Shown: piece by piece, positions 47,701 through 58,039 of the stretch | Layout: the number at the start of each line of letters is the position of its first letter | Numbering within the stretch: position 1 is the stretch's first letter | Origin: Acanthopleura granulata | Taxonomy: Eukaryota; Mollusca; Polyplacophora; Chitonida; Chitonidae | Assembly: GCA_016165875.1 (NCBI GenBank) | Contig: JABBOT010000013.1 | Location: 8,850,909-8,914,908, forward strand | Direction of reading: 5' to 3' | Length of the DNA: 64,000 bases | The notes under the pieces: model-generated | The model's input: the letters and a program-made list of their open reading frames with translations, nothing else | What the model was told of the DNA's origin: nothing | The model's database searches: none | Program-made: the position numbers and the translations under genes

Positions 47701-50690
47701 CTAAAAAAGGGTTTTCTGTTTCTCGAGGCTACTTTATCTTGTAAACATGCTCTCAGTAGGAAGAATTGCTGGAAATAACTATTTTCGATGTTTTTTTTCT
47801 TTATTTGCACGCCCTCCCCTGACGTGCCAGATGTCGAAAAAAGATTTATGCAAATTTATTGAAACAACAAATTAAATTGATTTGATCTAACTTCTGGATA
47901 GCACATGATGTCCTCAACAGGCAAGTCCATGAAATAAAGACAGGGGTTAACAGCACATGGATTCATTTGGGCAGCATGTGATGTCCTCAAAGACTTGAAT
48001 GGGCAATAAAGTGTTTTAGCATACTAGTGTAGCGTAATGACCTAGATGCCTCCCACCAATGCAGTCTCTGTGAGTTCAAGCCTAGCTCATGCTGGCTTCC
48101 TCTCTGGCTGTACGTGTGAAGGTCTGCCAGGAACCTGCGGATGGTTGTGGGTTTCCACTAGACTTTCTTCCCGGCATAATGTTGGCCGCCTTCATATAAC
48201 TGAAATATTTTTGAGAATGGTGTAAAACACCAATCAAATAAATAAATAAATGAATGGGCAATAAAGAAGTGAACACTATGCTATAAGTTGTTTTAGAACA
48301 GGCCTGACATGGAAATAAAGAAGTCAACACTGGCATGGGTAGATTACAAAGTCATCCAAGGGAACAAAAAAGGGAATACTGTTCTTATGGTTGAAAAAAA
48401 AAGATATCTTCTTCTTTGAAAAAGGAAATGAACGCTCTTCACTTATTGGTATCAGACAGAATCCTCCACACACAAAAAACACCATTGTTAAGGGTATAAA
48501 CATTGAGAAGATTTCTATATGTTAAGTATTTTCATCTGAACTCAAGGAGAAAGGATTCAGTGGAAGTTATAGTATGAATAGTTCCACTTCAATGAAAAAA
48601 CAGAACATTTAATCATATTTTGGATGGCAGATGATGTCTTCAGGCAAGACAAAGTAATGTAATGAACACTATTCTTTCGGGTAGCAAATGATATCCTCTA
48701 CCAGGAAAGAAATAAATGAGCACTACATTTTTTTTTTATTTTTAGAAAATGAAATTAAAAGAAAAGAACACTATTCTTATGGGTGATAGCTGAAATCCTG
48801 TTAACCACTGTTGTAACAAATATATTGGTAGCAAGTGGAAATCTTGTAACAAGCTACAGTATTGAATTAAGTACATCTAACTCCAGAATTACTGTGATTC
48901 TTTGCAACTGGAATGAATATAACTATATATTATTGAAGTGTATATATGTCTCTGTTTATGTATTCATCTCAGATTACAGTCACTTGTTTTTGTGAACATT
49001 TGTGTATTGCTGCCTCTGAAAGTTTCACGACTACAGATCTAGTTGGCAACCTGTACTTGTACATGTATATTTCTGGTGTTTTCTCTGTCTTGCAGGATTT
49101 TAAACCTGTTATTTTAACGAATTACCAGGTAAGTCTGGTATGTGATTAGAGTGATTAGAGCTAGGTATATAAAATCATGCTGTTGACATTATGCATGTAC
49201 ATGTGTGTATATCAGAGTACTTGTACATGTGTAATGTAATGTATGATGTATAATGTGCATGTGGAATGTGTAATGTACATGTATGATGTATTATGTACAT
49301 TTATGATGTGTAATGTAATGTATGATGTATTATGTAAATCTACAATGTGTAATGATGTATTATGTATGTGTGCATGCATGATGTATAACATACATGTCTA
49401 ATGTATAATGTATATGTATAATGTACATCTGTAGTGTGTAATGCACATGTATGATGTATAATGTACCTTTATAATGTATAATGTACATCTATAATGTGTA
49501 ATGCACATGTATGATGTATAATCTACTTGTATAATGTATAATGTACATCTGTAATGTATAGTGTACATGTGTGATGTATAATGTACATCTTTAATGTATA
49601 AATACATGTATATCACATTAAGCATACTGCATGTATATCGGAGTCCTTTAAAACAGTTTATTTCGAAAGAAAGTTCCGATGATTAATTTTTAAATGTAAA
49701 ATGATTTGGCATCATATGTTGAGTGTTTTGAAATAACAGGGTGTTTTGAAATAATTCATTTATTTCCACTTGAATGTTTTTGCTTTTGCTGAAAGAAGAG
49801 CTAGAAAACCTGGGATATTAGATACTTGAAAACCTTTGAGTACTCTTTCACTGATGGGAGGAAGTCCTACGTGAGGAAGTGACACATGTAAGTTAAATCT
49901 CCTGTATTTTATGTTGTAGATATGGCCTGCAGTCCAGATAGTCAATTTTTACTTTGTGCCTTTCCAGCACAGGTGAGTTAAAAGTGTTACATGCCCCAAC
50001 AGCTGAACAGGTTATAAGATGCAGTCTTTTGCTTACGTGACATGCGGTGTTTGAGAATTTAGTTTTCACCAGCAGTGGCTCTGGTTTCCTGCAGATGGTG
50101 TGGTGTAGATGTCACCTCTTTTGTCAGCCCTTTGCCGAATAAGGCACGCCTTTGAATGGTTTGACACTCAACGTTTAGTTTTATTTTCAGCCATGGACAG
50201 GGAAACTCTTCCCTGCCTCTACCATTCTCTGGACATGGGTAAGCTGTGAACCACACCTGGGGCGGGGGGGAGAGAGCAGTGTTCATTTGTGTGAAGACTG
50301 TCTCGGTGGCCTGCTGCTTATAGCGTCCGCCTCGACGTTTCAAGATCCTGGATCAATCCTGGGTCAGGTCATACGAAAGACTTTAAAATGCTACTTATTG
50401 CTGCCTTGCTTGGCGGCAGCATTGACCGTTAGAGCACCGAAACAGGTCTGGTCGTGGATTTCCGTGGTGCCGTGCCCATTTTTCCTTAGTACTGGTTGTT
50501 TTGAAATATTTACCTGTAGAATTCACTGCCCCCTGTTCTCGCCACCATCTGTCTGAAATATTGTAACGTTAAACCGTATTCATTGAATCATTTTTGTAGA
50601 ATTCTCGTAGTGAATGTAGTGGCACTCGGATGGAATACTTATTTGGCTTGGAAAGCGGAACGGCAAGATGCCGAGGGCGAGGGACATTAA
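41649..50690 (+). CDS. MPV17: MPV17 mitochondrial inner-membrane protein, complete seven-exon gene
   Basis: Four-helix membrane protein of the Mpv17/PMP22 family. The vertebrate protein sits in the mitochondrial inner membrane and is needed for mitochondrial DNA maintenance. Coding exons: 41649-41721, 43415-43530, 45163-45255, 47306-47401, 49096-49128, 49920-49972, 50600-50690. They total 555 nt, giving 184 residues against 176 in human, with consistent phases (1,0,0,0,0,2). The start (ACAATGG) has a good context. Family marks: WRSYLRVLERYPLATQ at the N-terminus, LMGAGDIIAQ, GPILRGWYLTLEKLY, APSFLTFFIG, the signature NYQIWPAVQIVNFYFVPFQH, and the ending WNTYLAWKA. The signature and ending are closer to MPV17 than to PXMP2 or MPV17L2 as I know them. 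The introns hold a splice-donor-derived minisatellite (intron 2), palindromic elements (introns 2 and 3) and a SINE pair (intron 4). Confidence 0.93.
42580..43300. repeat. Minisatellite in MPV17 intron 1
   Basis: Unit of about 32 bp made from TTCTGAGACTCCACTG and TTCTGATTCTCCACTA. It makes an open frame on the minus strand that is only repeat. Confidence 0.85.
43415..43530 (+). CDS. MPV17: MPV17 exon 2
   Basis: Codes residues 25-63: GVLMGAGDIIAQIAVEKRD, then TRSVRFFLFGQFIA. Acceptor TACAG. The donor GTAAGT is the first of a row of about 20 related 35-bp units that repeat the exon end and donor. Confidence 0.93.
43531..44196 (+). repeat. 35-bp minisatellite built from the MPV17 exon 2 splice donor
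   Basis: About 20 units of about 35 bp (consensus GTAAGTGTCCATTTTTGAGT, then GGTCAGATCATTGCT). The array starts exactly at the exon 2 donor. The exon end GGTCAGTTCATTGCA followed by GTAAGT is itself a slightly diverged unit, so the junction seems to be the source. GTAAGT or GTGAGT recurs at 43567, 43602, 43672, 43707, 43742, 43777, 43813, 43848, 44052, 44087 and 44122. Confidence 0.92.
44480..44690 (+). repeat. Distant SINE-1-like element
   Basis: Shares GTGTTCAAATCCAGCTC and ATCATAAAAGTGAAATATTC with SINE-1, but the middle differs. Could be a related subfamily. Confidence 0.4.
44945..45089. mobile_element. Palindromic MITE-like element, family D, copy 1
   Basis: Inverted ends GCCTGACATTTTTGAAAACA (44961 on) and the matching AAGTCAGGC (ending 45073), with weaker pairing out to AAGCTTGCAAA/TTTGCAGGCTT. 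Lies in MPV17 intron 2, about 75 bp before exon 3. Confidence 0.75.
45163..45255 (+). CDS. MPV17: MPV17 exon 3
   Basis: Codes residues 64-94: GPILRGWYLTLEKLYRGN, then LLKVLTDQ. Acceptor TTCAG, donor GTATGT, phase 0 on both sides. Confidence 0.93.
45873..46018. mobile_element. Palindromic MITE-like element, family D, copy 2
   Basis: Same ends (GCCTGACATGTTTGAAAACA at 45873, ATGTCAGGC ending 46002) and the same interior CCACTTTGTCCACAGGGGTG, in MPV17 intron 3. It has a longer centre than copy 1. Confidence 0.75.
46157..46190 (+). repeat. C-rich run
   Basis: CACCCCCTCCCCCCTCCCCC and neighbours; G-quadruplex or i-motif capable, MPV17 intron 3. Confidence 0.6.
46258..46348 (+). repeat. Short tandem repeat, about 18-bp unit
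   Basis: Five units of ATAATGACTTAATGATA type in MPV17 intron 3. Confidence 0.85.
46677..46940 (-). repeat. SINE-1 copy, full length, in MPV17 intron 3
   Basis: Complete reverse copy from the ATTTATTTATTTC tail to the head (CTAACCGACTGAGCCACGGA). Followed by several AAAT repeats. Confidence 0.9.
47306..47401 (+). CDS. MPV17: MPV17 exon 4
   Basis: Codes residues 95-126: MVFAPSFLTFFIGTMAVM, then DPLEEVKRKIKR. Acceptor TATAG, donor GTAAGT, phase 0 on both sides. Confidence 0.93.
48012..48251 (+). repeat. SINE-1 copy in MPV17 intron 4
   Basis: Nearly full: starts in the head (ACTAGTGTAGCGTAATGACC) and ends in the AAATAAATAAATAAATG tail. Confidence 0.87.
49096..49128 (+). CDS. MPV17: MPV17 exon 5 (33 nt)
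   Basis: Codes residues 127-137, DFKPVILTNYQ. Acceptor TTGCAG, donor GTAAGT, phase 0 on both sides. A very short exon, supported by phase and by the family motif it carries. Confidence 0.9.
49190..49612. repeat. TG/TA-rich minisatellite in MPV17 intron 5
   Basis: Irregular repeats of TGTATAATGTACATCT and TGTAATGCACATGTATGA. Produces a Tyr/Ile/Thr-rich open frame on the minus strand that is only repeat. Confidence 0.8.
49920..49972 (+). CDS. MPV17: MPV17 exon 6 (family signature)
   Basis: Codes residues 138-154: IWPAVQIVNFYFVPFQH. This is the core signature of the Mpv17/PMP22 family. Acceptor TTGTAG, donor GTGAGT, phase 2. Confidence 0.94.
50191..50238 (+). other. Candidate 48-nt cassette exon in MPV17 intron 6
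   Basis: Bounded by a strong acceptor (TTTTATTTTCAG) and donor (GTAAGC). Length 48 is a multiple of three, and in the reading frame carried by exon 6 it has no stop. It would add 16 Gly/Ser/Pro/His-rich residues just before the last membrane helix. Not in the family as I know it, so more likely chance. Confidence 0.2.
50288..50575 (+). repeat. SINE-2 (tRNA-derived), copy 1
   Basis: Head TCTCGGTGGCCTGCTGCTTA, B-box-like GGATCAATCC and the shared GGGTCAGGTCATACGAAAGA segment found again at 56252. In MPV17 intron 6. Confidence 0.6.
50600..50690 (+). CDS. MPV17: MPV17 exon 7 (stop)
   Basis: Codes residues 155-184: RILVVNVVALGWNTYLAWKA, then an acidic tail and TAA at 50688-50690. The acceptor TTTTTGTAG restores the frame left by exon 6. 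The tail is a few residues longer than in human. Confidence 0.9.
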
Positions 50691-50921
50691 ACTGATGACG
50701 TCATGAGGAGGTCTGTCCTGAAAGGACAGAAAACCTTAAAGGGTGAATTGCCAAGATTTCATCGCTTGCAAGATGGCATCTGTTGTTACTACACAGAGTT
50801 CTCTGGCGTCTTTACGATATTCTGGTCATTTTTAGTAGAAGTCTATTTTGTACGTTTGAATTGTATGTCGGTTAGCATTGCTGCGTTTGGGGTCACAATT
50901 CATCCACCTTCTGCTAAATCA

Positions 50922-51162
50922 TGGCCCACTTGCACAATGCCCTCTTAAAAGTTATGAGCACGTAACTACCATAGCAACGTAATGCCTACAGGGCAGAGCC
51001 TCTTGCACGAGGTCACGAGCACGTAGCTGCCATACCTGGAGTCCAGGTTGTCATGGTAGTCACGTGCTCTTAACGCTAACAGGGCTTCGTGCAAGTGGGC
51101 TCTGATTGCCTTGACAGTTATGTGCTCGTGAAGTTAAGAGGGCTTCGTGCAAGTGGGCTTGC
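50922..51162. mobile_element. Foldback element, family E
   Basis: GCCCACTTGCACAATGCCCT at the left pairs with AGGGCTTCGTGCAAGTGGGC at the right, with inner nested inverted blocks around GAGCACGTAACT and AGTTATGTGCTCGTG. Just 3' of the MPV17 stop, possibly in its 3' UTR. Confidence 0.65.
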
Positions 51163-51907
51163 ATGGACCACGTGACACCTGACAACTTACTCTGACGTGA
51201 CGTTAACGCCATGGCGCTGAAAACGACAAAGGAGAGCAAGGTTGATCTTTGTTATATTTAATAATATGAGATTGCGATGAAACTGAGGTAACATCATTGG
51301 GTGCCAAACTGAATAATATAACGTAATCTAATAACGGTGGTAATGGTAATAATGGTACTGTTTGTATTACAATTTCATGTGTCAGAATTTTTTTGCAAAG
51401 TCTTGCAAAAATAATTGCTCTTCACCTTTAATGTGAATTTGTTTCACTGTGTGTTTTGTCACGTTTTACGTCAAAGTTGTACATTTTTTCTGCTTTTAGT
51501 TTTATGGTTTTTAATGTTTGGTAGGTTTTTGTGTGAGTGTGTGGCGTGAGGTTGAACCTAAGAATTTTTGATGGGTTGAAATTTGTTTTTAATTTGCCGT
51601 TATGAAAGTATTGTTTTTTATCTGTTATCATCCTATACAAATGTGCTAGTCCATTGGTGTACCATACACATCGGTGACGTGTACTGTAGATCATACACAT
51701 ACCTGTGTTAAGGAACCTGTATGGTAGTGTCAATATTATACAGAAACGAACGCTGATTGGCTTGACCTGACAGGGCTTTACAAACCCATAAAAAATACCA
51801 TGGCTTAAATATTGCCAAATTGCATTTGGTTAAGCCACGAACATTTATTCAAAAATAATGTCTTAGGAATGAAGTGAAAGCTTTAATGTACAAAAACGTT
51901 ATTCTTG

Positions 51908-52120
51908 TAGTTATTGAAATTCATTTATTCGGCCGTGGCCAGCATTATGGTGGGAGGAAACCGGGCAAAGCCCGGGGAAACCAACGACCATCCGCGGGTT
52001 GCTGGTGGACCTTCCCACGTACGGCCAGCGTGAGATGGAACTCACGGCGAGCACATTGGCAGGAGGCATCTGGGTTATTACGCTGCGCTAGCGCGCTAAC
52101 CAAGTCAGTCACGGATGCCC
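51908..52120 (-). repeat. SINE-1 copy
   Basis: CCAGCATTATGGTGGGAGGA through the head (AACCAAGTCAGTCACGGATG). 3' part cut. Confidence 0.85.
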
Positions 52121-52772
52121 CTGCAGTTACTGAAAAGCATGTCCAACAATGCTGAAAGGATTCGTCTCCAAGAAGTGTTTTGAAATCACTTTTATGAACA
52201 GCAGCTGTCGGTTTCTGTCGTTTTTGAGATATTACAGTTCGAAGGAAGCCAAAATGGGCACAAATCTTAAGAAAATCTAAAGCTCCACAAAGTTCTCGGG
52301 TTTAACAAATCGCGAGTGAGTTATTTCTTCTCGAGAACGTACACGTGCTTGCGCTGCGACGTCACGCGATCTCTGTTTTTCCTTTTCGATAAGTTAAATT
52401 CAAACTATTTAGACTGAATATCGTAGGGTAAGAGTAATGCCACAAGGTCTCTCTAACACGTAATAATTCTGAGATTTAGCCGATTTAAAATTTTGTAGAG
52501 TAATGAAATTATTCGGAAAAAATGGCGGTGGTCGTTTAGGTGTGTTACCTCCCTTCGCCCGGAATAACTGGTTATCGGTACCTTATTTGTTCGTGTAAAG
52601 TCAGCCAATAGTTAGGTTTGGCATGCGTAGATATTACTCAACCAAGACACTATTTGTTTGTCGTCAAAAAGCGCAAAATAGTTAAGCAATTTCGTGAAAC
52701 CAGTTACGGAATATCAACTTCTGCGATGTTTTCTTAAGTCCGGCAAAAGAAAATAGGACACGTTGCAAATAA
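52121..52772. other. Gene-free stretch
   Basis: No exon recognised. Confidence 0.35.
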
Positions 52773-52967
52773 CAAGCCGAATCGGTATTGCAGAAGTCTC
52801 TCGAGATCACGCTGGTTTTGGACGAGACAGATTTAGGGCTATAGCGAACTACCGTTATTTCACGGAGGTTAACAATGTTGTTGTTGTTGTTATTTGGCGC
52901 GAGAGTCTGTCTCGGCCAAAACCAGCGTCATTTTATGAAACTTCTGCAATGCCGATTCGGTTTATAG
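52773..52967. mobile_element. Foldback (MITE-like) element, family F
   Basis: CCGAATCGGTATTGCAGAAG and ACGCTGGTTTTGG at the left pair with the inverted CCAAAACCAGCGTC and CTTCTGCAATGCCGATTCGG at the right. Arms about 60 bp, spacer about 70 bp with a GTT repeat. Confidence 0.75.
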
Positions 52968-54295
52968 CGTAACTAGGCCTTTCATAAAAACGAAGACATG
53001 GATGATCCTATTTTACCAGTTAAGCTTCAGCAACGCGTAAAAAGAGAATTGAGTAGAAATAACTGTTTGAAAACAAATGTCAGAACTCGTCTGCTGTGTA
53101 TAGCCTCATTTATACCCAGGATGCATTGCGTCTTCCGATACTGACAACAATTTTATATCTGCACTGTGCATTTAATTAGCCAATCAGCGTCCAGGTCTGT
53201 ATCCTTAAAATGAACTGGATGAATAGTAGACCTTTCTGTGCACCAGTATATTGTTGATGTGGAATCGAATAATGTTCGACGATATAAGTCTATTTCATAT
53301 ATATGTACATAGCAAAACTAACTTCTATGCAAGATTGTATTTTGTTAAATGAACTATTTTAGCCCGGTTAAAACTTGCCACTTTGGTGACTTTGGTAGGA
53401 TTGATTGATAATTTTTGTTCTGGTTTTCTGTAATGGCTGTGATCACTCGATATGCCCCGCCTACTCAAGCTAGTTCTAAACTACCCTAATTCTTCTGATT
53501 ATTAGGACATATATTAGTCGTGCTGAAAGCAAAAGTAATACACTTCCCTTCCAGTTTTTTGGAAAGGTAAAGATATGGATATGTGTTGTTCATTAGATGG
53601 ACTAACCATGGAAGAAGAAAGAAAACAACAACAAACTTTGTATCCCTGTTACAATTTCATGCATGGTAGGTTCAGAGGGCAGATCAGGTGCCCCAAAGAT
53701 TAGAAGACTTAGGGTATGTATGCTTGTGAACTACCTCTGCATTGTCCTCCGTCATTGAAGGGATACAGAATTATCTCTGTTTGAAAGGTATGAGGGATAG
53801 GCAAGTACGTAGAGGCTTTGTCTAACCTAAGCAGAATATTAAGGATATGACGCGTTCATTCCAAAATAGAGTGTATCTGCGCTCTTTAACCGAGAAGCCC
53901 TATCTCCGCCATCAACAAGTGAGAGTCAAGCCTGTACGTCTATGATATGCTTTATCCCCTGAAGAACACCAGGTCTTATGCCACAAGTATATTTATGTGC
54001 AATGTGTGAAAACTACTGGATTGTGAATGTCGCTAAAATCAGGTTATAGTTTGTTTGTTTGTGTCTTTGTTTTTGTTTTAACCGAATGTGCCAAACTCCT
54101 TTAGTAAACTTGCCCTCGCTCCCCCCCCCCAAATAATTATCATGGAAAATTGTGACGTCACATGCAAAAAATCTGTTCGGCCACGTGGATCCACTGTACA
54201 CTGAGGTCACAGGTTCCTGTCCAGCTGTACATTTACACCAACGGTGGTGTAACGGATCTAGTTGATTGATAATGCATCTTTTTGGTTTTGGTTTT
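52968..54295. other. Gene-free stretch
   Basis: No exon recognised. A poly-C run lies near 54120-54130. Confidence 0.35.
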
Positions 54296-54408
54296 GGGTC
54301 GTTTTTCTAGGATCTGTCTCTACCTAGTTTCCCTCCACCATTATACTGGACGCCGTCGTATAAGAGAAATGTCGTTGAGTACGGCGTAACACCAATCAAT
54401 TAATCAGA
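54296..54408 (+). repeat. SINE-1 3' fragment
   Basis: CTGGACGCCGTCGTATAAGA to the AACACCAATCAATTAATCA end. Confidence 0.75.
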
Positions 54409-54767
54409 TAAAATTTAAAATTTTCCACCGGATCTAATGGCCGTCAGAATGGGAAAGTTACGTTGACAGCGGTAATTTCTGTTGCGTATAATCAAAAAAA
54501 CTTTTACTGAATGCTTTTTGTCAAACAGTTGAGATTACTTTTAATGAAAAGTGAACATGACTCCCTTGCGTTAAAATTGGAATTTTTTGGTGAAAAGGGT
54601 TTTGTGACCTAGTTAACTGATTATTTCCTAAAAACACAAACAAATAAAAAGATTCGGAATACATGAACTCCTGTGTAGGCTGAGCTGTCACTGCAGATTT
54701 TGATATGGATGGTGTTGAGTTGAGACGGTATCTGAAAGCTGTTCCCATCGAAACTTTTAGTCAAAAT

Positions 54768-54922
54768 TTATTTATTTAATTAGTGTTTTACGCCGTACTC
54801 AAGAATACTCACTTACACGACGGCGGTCAGCATTATGGTGGTGGGAAACCGGGCAGGGCCCGAAGAATACCCACAACCATCCACAGGTTATTGGCAGACC
54901 TTCCCACGTACCTCCGGAGAAT
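54768..54922 (-). repeat. SINE-1 copy, 5'-truncated
   Basis: TTTATTTATTTAATTAGTG tail through CTTCCCACGTACCTCCGGAG. Confidence 0.82.
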
Positions 54923-55474
54923 TTAGTCAAATCAAATGATTTTCTTAGCAATGATACCTCTGTTGTTGTTGCTGAAAAAAAATATACAGCCACGATAAGG
55001 TTTCCTCTTTAAATTGTGAGGTTCTGTCGGACTGCCGCCTGTCTCAAATCGTACGCATGAAATATCTTAAACAGGATAATACTATTTCTGGAGAATTATA
55101 GCTCTGCATACACGAGCGCTCAAGACGCAAGTCAACTCAGCTGGTCGTACACAATTGTTGCCAGTTGTCGATAGACACAGGATATACCTGTGATATAAAA
55201 AAAAATGATACAAAGAATGCATCTGGTGAGTATTTTTACTTGTAGAACATAAAAATATATTCAACACCAAAAATCCCGCGAAGAAAATTACACACCACTT
55301 GTCTGCCCATGAATGGCGCTGGTGTGTAAAGTATGCGTGACGTATTTGTGGCATTTCTGCGATCTAAGCTTAGGGGCAAATCTACTTCTGAGTCGAGGCT
55401 TTATCCTTTAATATATTATTTCGCCATTTTGCTACGCCATATGCCTGGTTTCCGTATGTAGAGATATAAAAGTC

Positions 55475-56033
55475 GTGAGACAGCACAGATACATGGTAAC
55501 AGCTAAAATATTCCTCTTTTCCCCCAATGCTGTTGACAGAAGAGTAAGCGTGTCTCTACCTCAATATGCATGGAATAGTGTTTCAACTTGCTTTTCTCTG
55601 AGATCTATGTTTGTCTCTCATAGAGAACATTTGGCGTACAACACGGCATCATCGAACGAAGGCTCACTGATGACAGTCATCTTGAATAATAATGACCTTA
55701 CGTCAGAAAATATTTGTCAAAATTTAAAAATTTGCAAGTTCAAACGTAATACTGCAATTGTGATTTGCCCATGTTTTCCCATTCTTTATGAAAATATTAT
55801 ATTTAGATTTGCAACTAAGACCGAGCCCACTTTTGGGGGGAAGAATAGACACAAGTCTAGATTCGGCCATTCTCGACGTAAACTCGAGGATAGACGAAGT
55901 GGGTCACGATTGGCATTATGTTATGTTGTTTTACACCGAAAGCTCATTCTTTTACGTTGACGTCAGTGAAAAACAATTGCGCATCCCCGAGGCCTTGGGT
56001 ACTTCCTGTAGTCACCAGTCACATTCTTCGTGA
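55475..56033 (+). other. Overlapping open frames of 161 and 81 codons, unrecognised
   Basis: A TATAAAAG sits at 55465-55472 and a 161-codon open frame starts near 55475. A second frame at 55788-56033 reads ILDVNSRIDEVGHDWHYVML, then FYTESSFFYVDVSEKQLRI, which has a protein-like composition. No homologue, domain or splice model that I can name. It could be an exon or relic of a gene, or chance. Confidence 0.2.
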
Positions 56034-56214
56034 GCAGAAAGATTCTGCCAACGTAAGACACAGGTGTAATTGCTGTTTTTTTCGAAATCTGGTAGCTGAG
56101 GTGTTGAAAATTGTCAGTAATTTGCCGAAGTAGATCCAGTTTAACTTAAACTGCCCCAGTGTGCTTAAGCATCTCCTTTCTTATATCTGGGTGTTTAAAC
56201 ATCTGCTTTCTTAT

Positions 56215-56440
56215 ATCTGGGCCGCTTTCGGTCGGGGAGATCTGGGTTCAAACCTGGGTCAGGTCATACCAAAGACTTTAAAAATGGTACATCCTGCTTC
56301 CGCGCTAGGCGCTCAGCAATAAGAGGATAGAGGGTGGACTGGTCGGCCCGGTGTCAGTATAATGTGACTGGATGAGGGGGCTTGTTGAGTGTCTTCGGCA
56401 AGTCGCCTCGGTGAGGCAGCACCAGATAAAAAGAAACGGT
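56215..56440 (+). repeat. SINE-2 copy 2
   Basis: Shares GGTTCAAACCTGGGTCAGGT and CAAAGACTTTAAAAATG with copy 1, and CTGGTCGGCCCGGTGTCAGT and TATAATGTGACTGG with copy 3. Confidence 0.65.
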
Positions 56441-56459
56441 GGAAATCCGTCGTGCACCA

Positions 56460-56518
56460 AGGAGACACCGCCTTCGTACAAGTGAAATATTCTTGAGTAG
56501 GGCGTTAAACAATAAGCA
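56460..56518 (+). repeat. SINE-1 3' tail fragment
   Basis: ACACCGCCTTCGTACAAGTG, then AAATATTCTTGAGTAGGGCG, directly after SINE-2 copy 2, so possibly a chimeric element. Confidence 0.6.
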
Positions 56519-56944
56519 TTCATTCATTCTTATATCTGGGCAAGTAAGCAGAAGTAGAAAATCATCTTTTGCCAAGAACATTTGCATCCTGTCTGCTGAC
56601 GCCCTTTTGCTCCAAGATACTATATGCCGATGTTTCTAGCGACTTGGTAAGGCGAAGAATAAAAAAAAACTGTTTCTTGCGGAAAACCCGACACATCCGT
56701 TACACTCGATCCGTCTCTGAGGATTTTTTTCTTTTCCGTAACTCAAACATTCCGGAACACAACCCATTTCACAGCTTCGATTTACTGAAATTAGGCTCTG
56801 TTTTGCGGGTTTACTCTCAATGAAACAAGAAGGAAAGCTTTTTTCATGCAGTACAAACACTCGTCGTATTCTTGTCACCTTGTCAGTGTTGGCCTTCACC
56901 ATCTAAGAATAGCATCTGTTATGTGTAATTTGGGGAAAAGGAGG

Positions 56945-57076
56945 TCATGGGGCTGGAAGTGGGTTTTTCACCGGGCTCTGTCCGGTTTCCTCCCACCACA
57001 ATGCCGGCCGCCGTCGTATAAGTGAAATATTCTTGAGTGCGGCGTAAAACGCCAATTAAATAAATAAATAAATATA
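56945..57076 (+). repeat. SINE-1 3' half
   Basis: Well-preserved CCGGTTTCCTCCCACCACAA through the AAATAAATAAATAAATAT tail. Confidence 0.85.
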
Positions 57077-58020
57077 TAAATAAGTACATTCAAAGAGATA
57101 TAGATTTTCACCCCGTCGATCAGTCCGTCACAAATGTTTTCGGGACATTTTTGACAGCCTTCGTGAATTAAAACTTGGGCCTAGTGCATAGCTTCATCAT
57201 AACCAGTTACAGATCAAGTTCGAGTGTCGGGCCGCTACGTGACATTTAGACAAAATTATGGATATTTTTGCCCAAATTTTGACTTTTTTGGTTTGGTTTT
57301 TGTTATATTTTTTTACATAACTTTAATTGGTATGTTTCGTCCACTTTCAACAAAATTTCATGTATTTCTATTTCTGTTCAGTGGTGTAGATATTAGATGA
57401 CCCAGTTATTATTCTGAATGCTCAAAACAACAGGAAAGAGGAAACAGGAAACAAAATTCAAGTGTTCATGCACTGGCAATTTATAAAAAAGGATATTAAA
57501 GCCCTGCTGAGGCCATCAATTGTATGTCACATGATCCTGCAATTGTACTACACAATAAATAGATCCCTTTTAAATCTATGGATTATAAATTATAAATGTA
57601 ATAAACAGACATCAGTAATGACAACCTGTTGATGTGGTTTCGATTATTTTTATTTGCATGTGTTTTTGTGACACAGATGTTATAATATATCATTAAAGGT
57701 TTTTATAGTGTGCTGCTACATTTGAGGTATTTTGAAAACCGATTGAAAGCGCTTTAATTTTGTCTCGTCTGTTCTCTTCAGCATTTCATTCCAGGAAGGC
57801 GGCAACATAAATATACTGGTATTTGGATTAGCCTAGAACAGAGGACTCAGTCGTGAAATGACTGAACGATGTTCAAAGAGATTTTCAATCCCAAACAAAT
57901 AAACAGAAAACACTCCAGTTTTACAGTAATGTACAGTTCAACAGTTAATCTCTGTTGACGACTATTCCTTTCCTCCGAAATATTACTCGGGAGTTCAGTC
58001 TAAGTTATGTATGTATATGC
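57077..58020. other. Gene-free stretch
   Basis: AT-rich, no exon recognised. Confidence 0.35.
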
Positions 58021-58039
58021 ATGGTGGGTATGGTTTTAA

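Noticed and set aside
50059..50343. A 94-codon minus-strand frame in MPV17 intron 6
   Set aside because: No recognised domain, and it overlaps the start of a SINE-2 copy.
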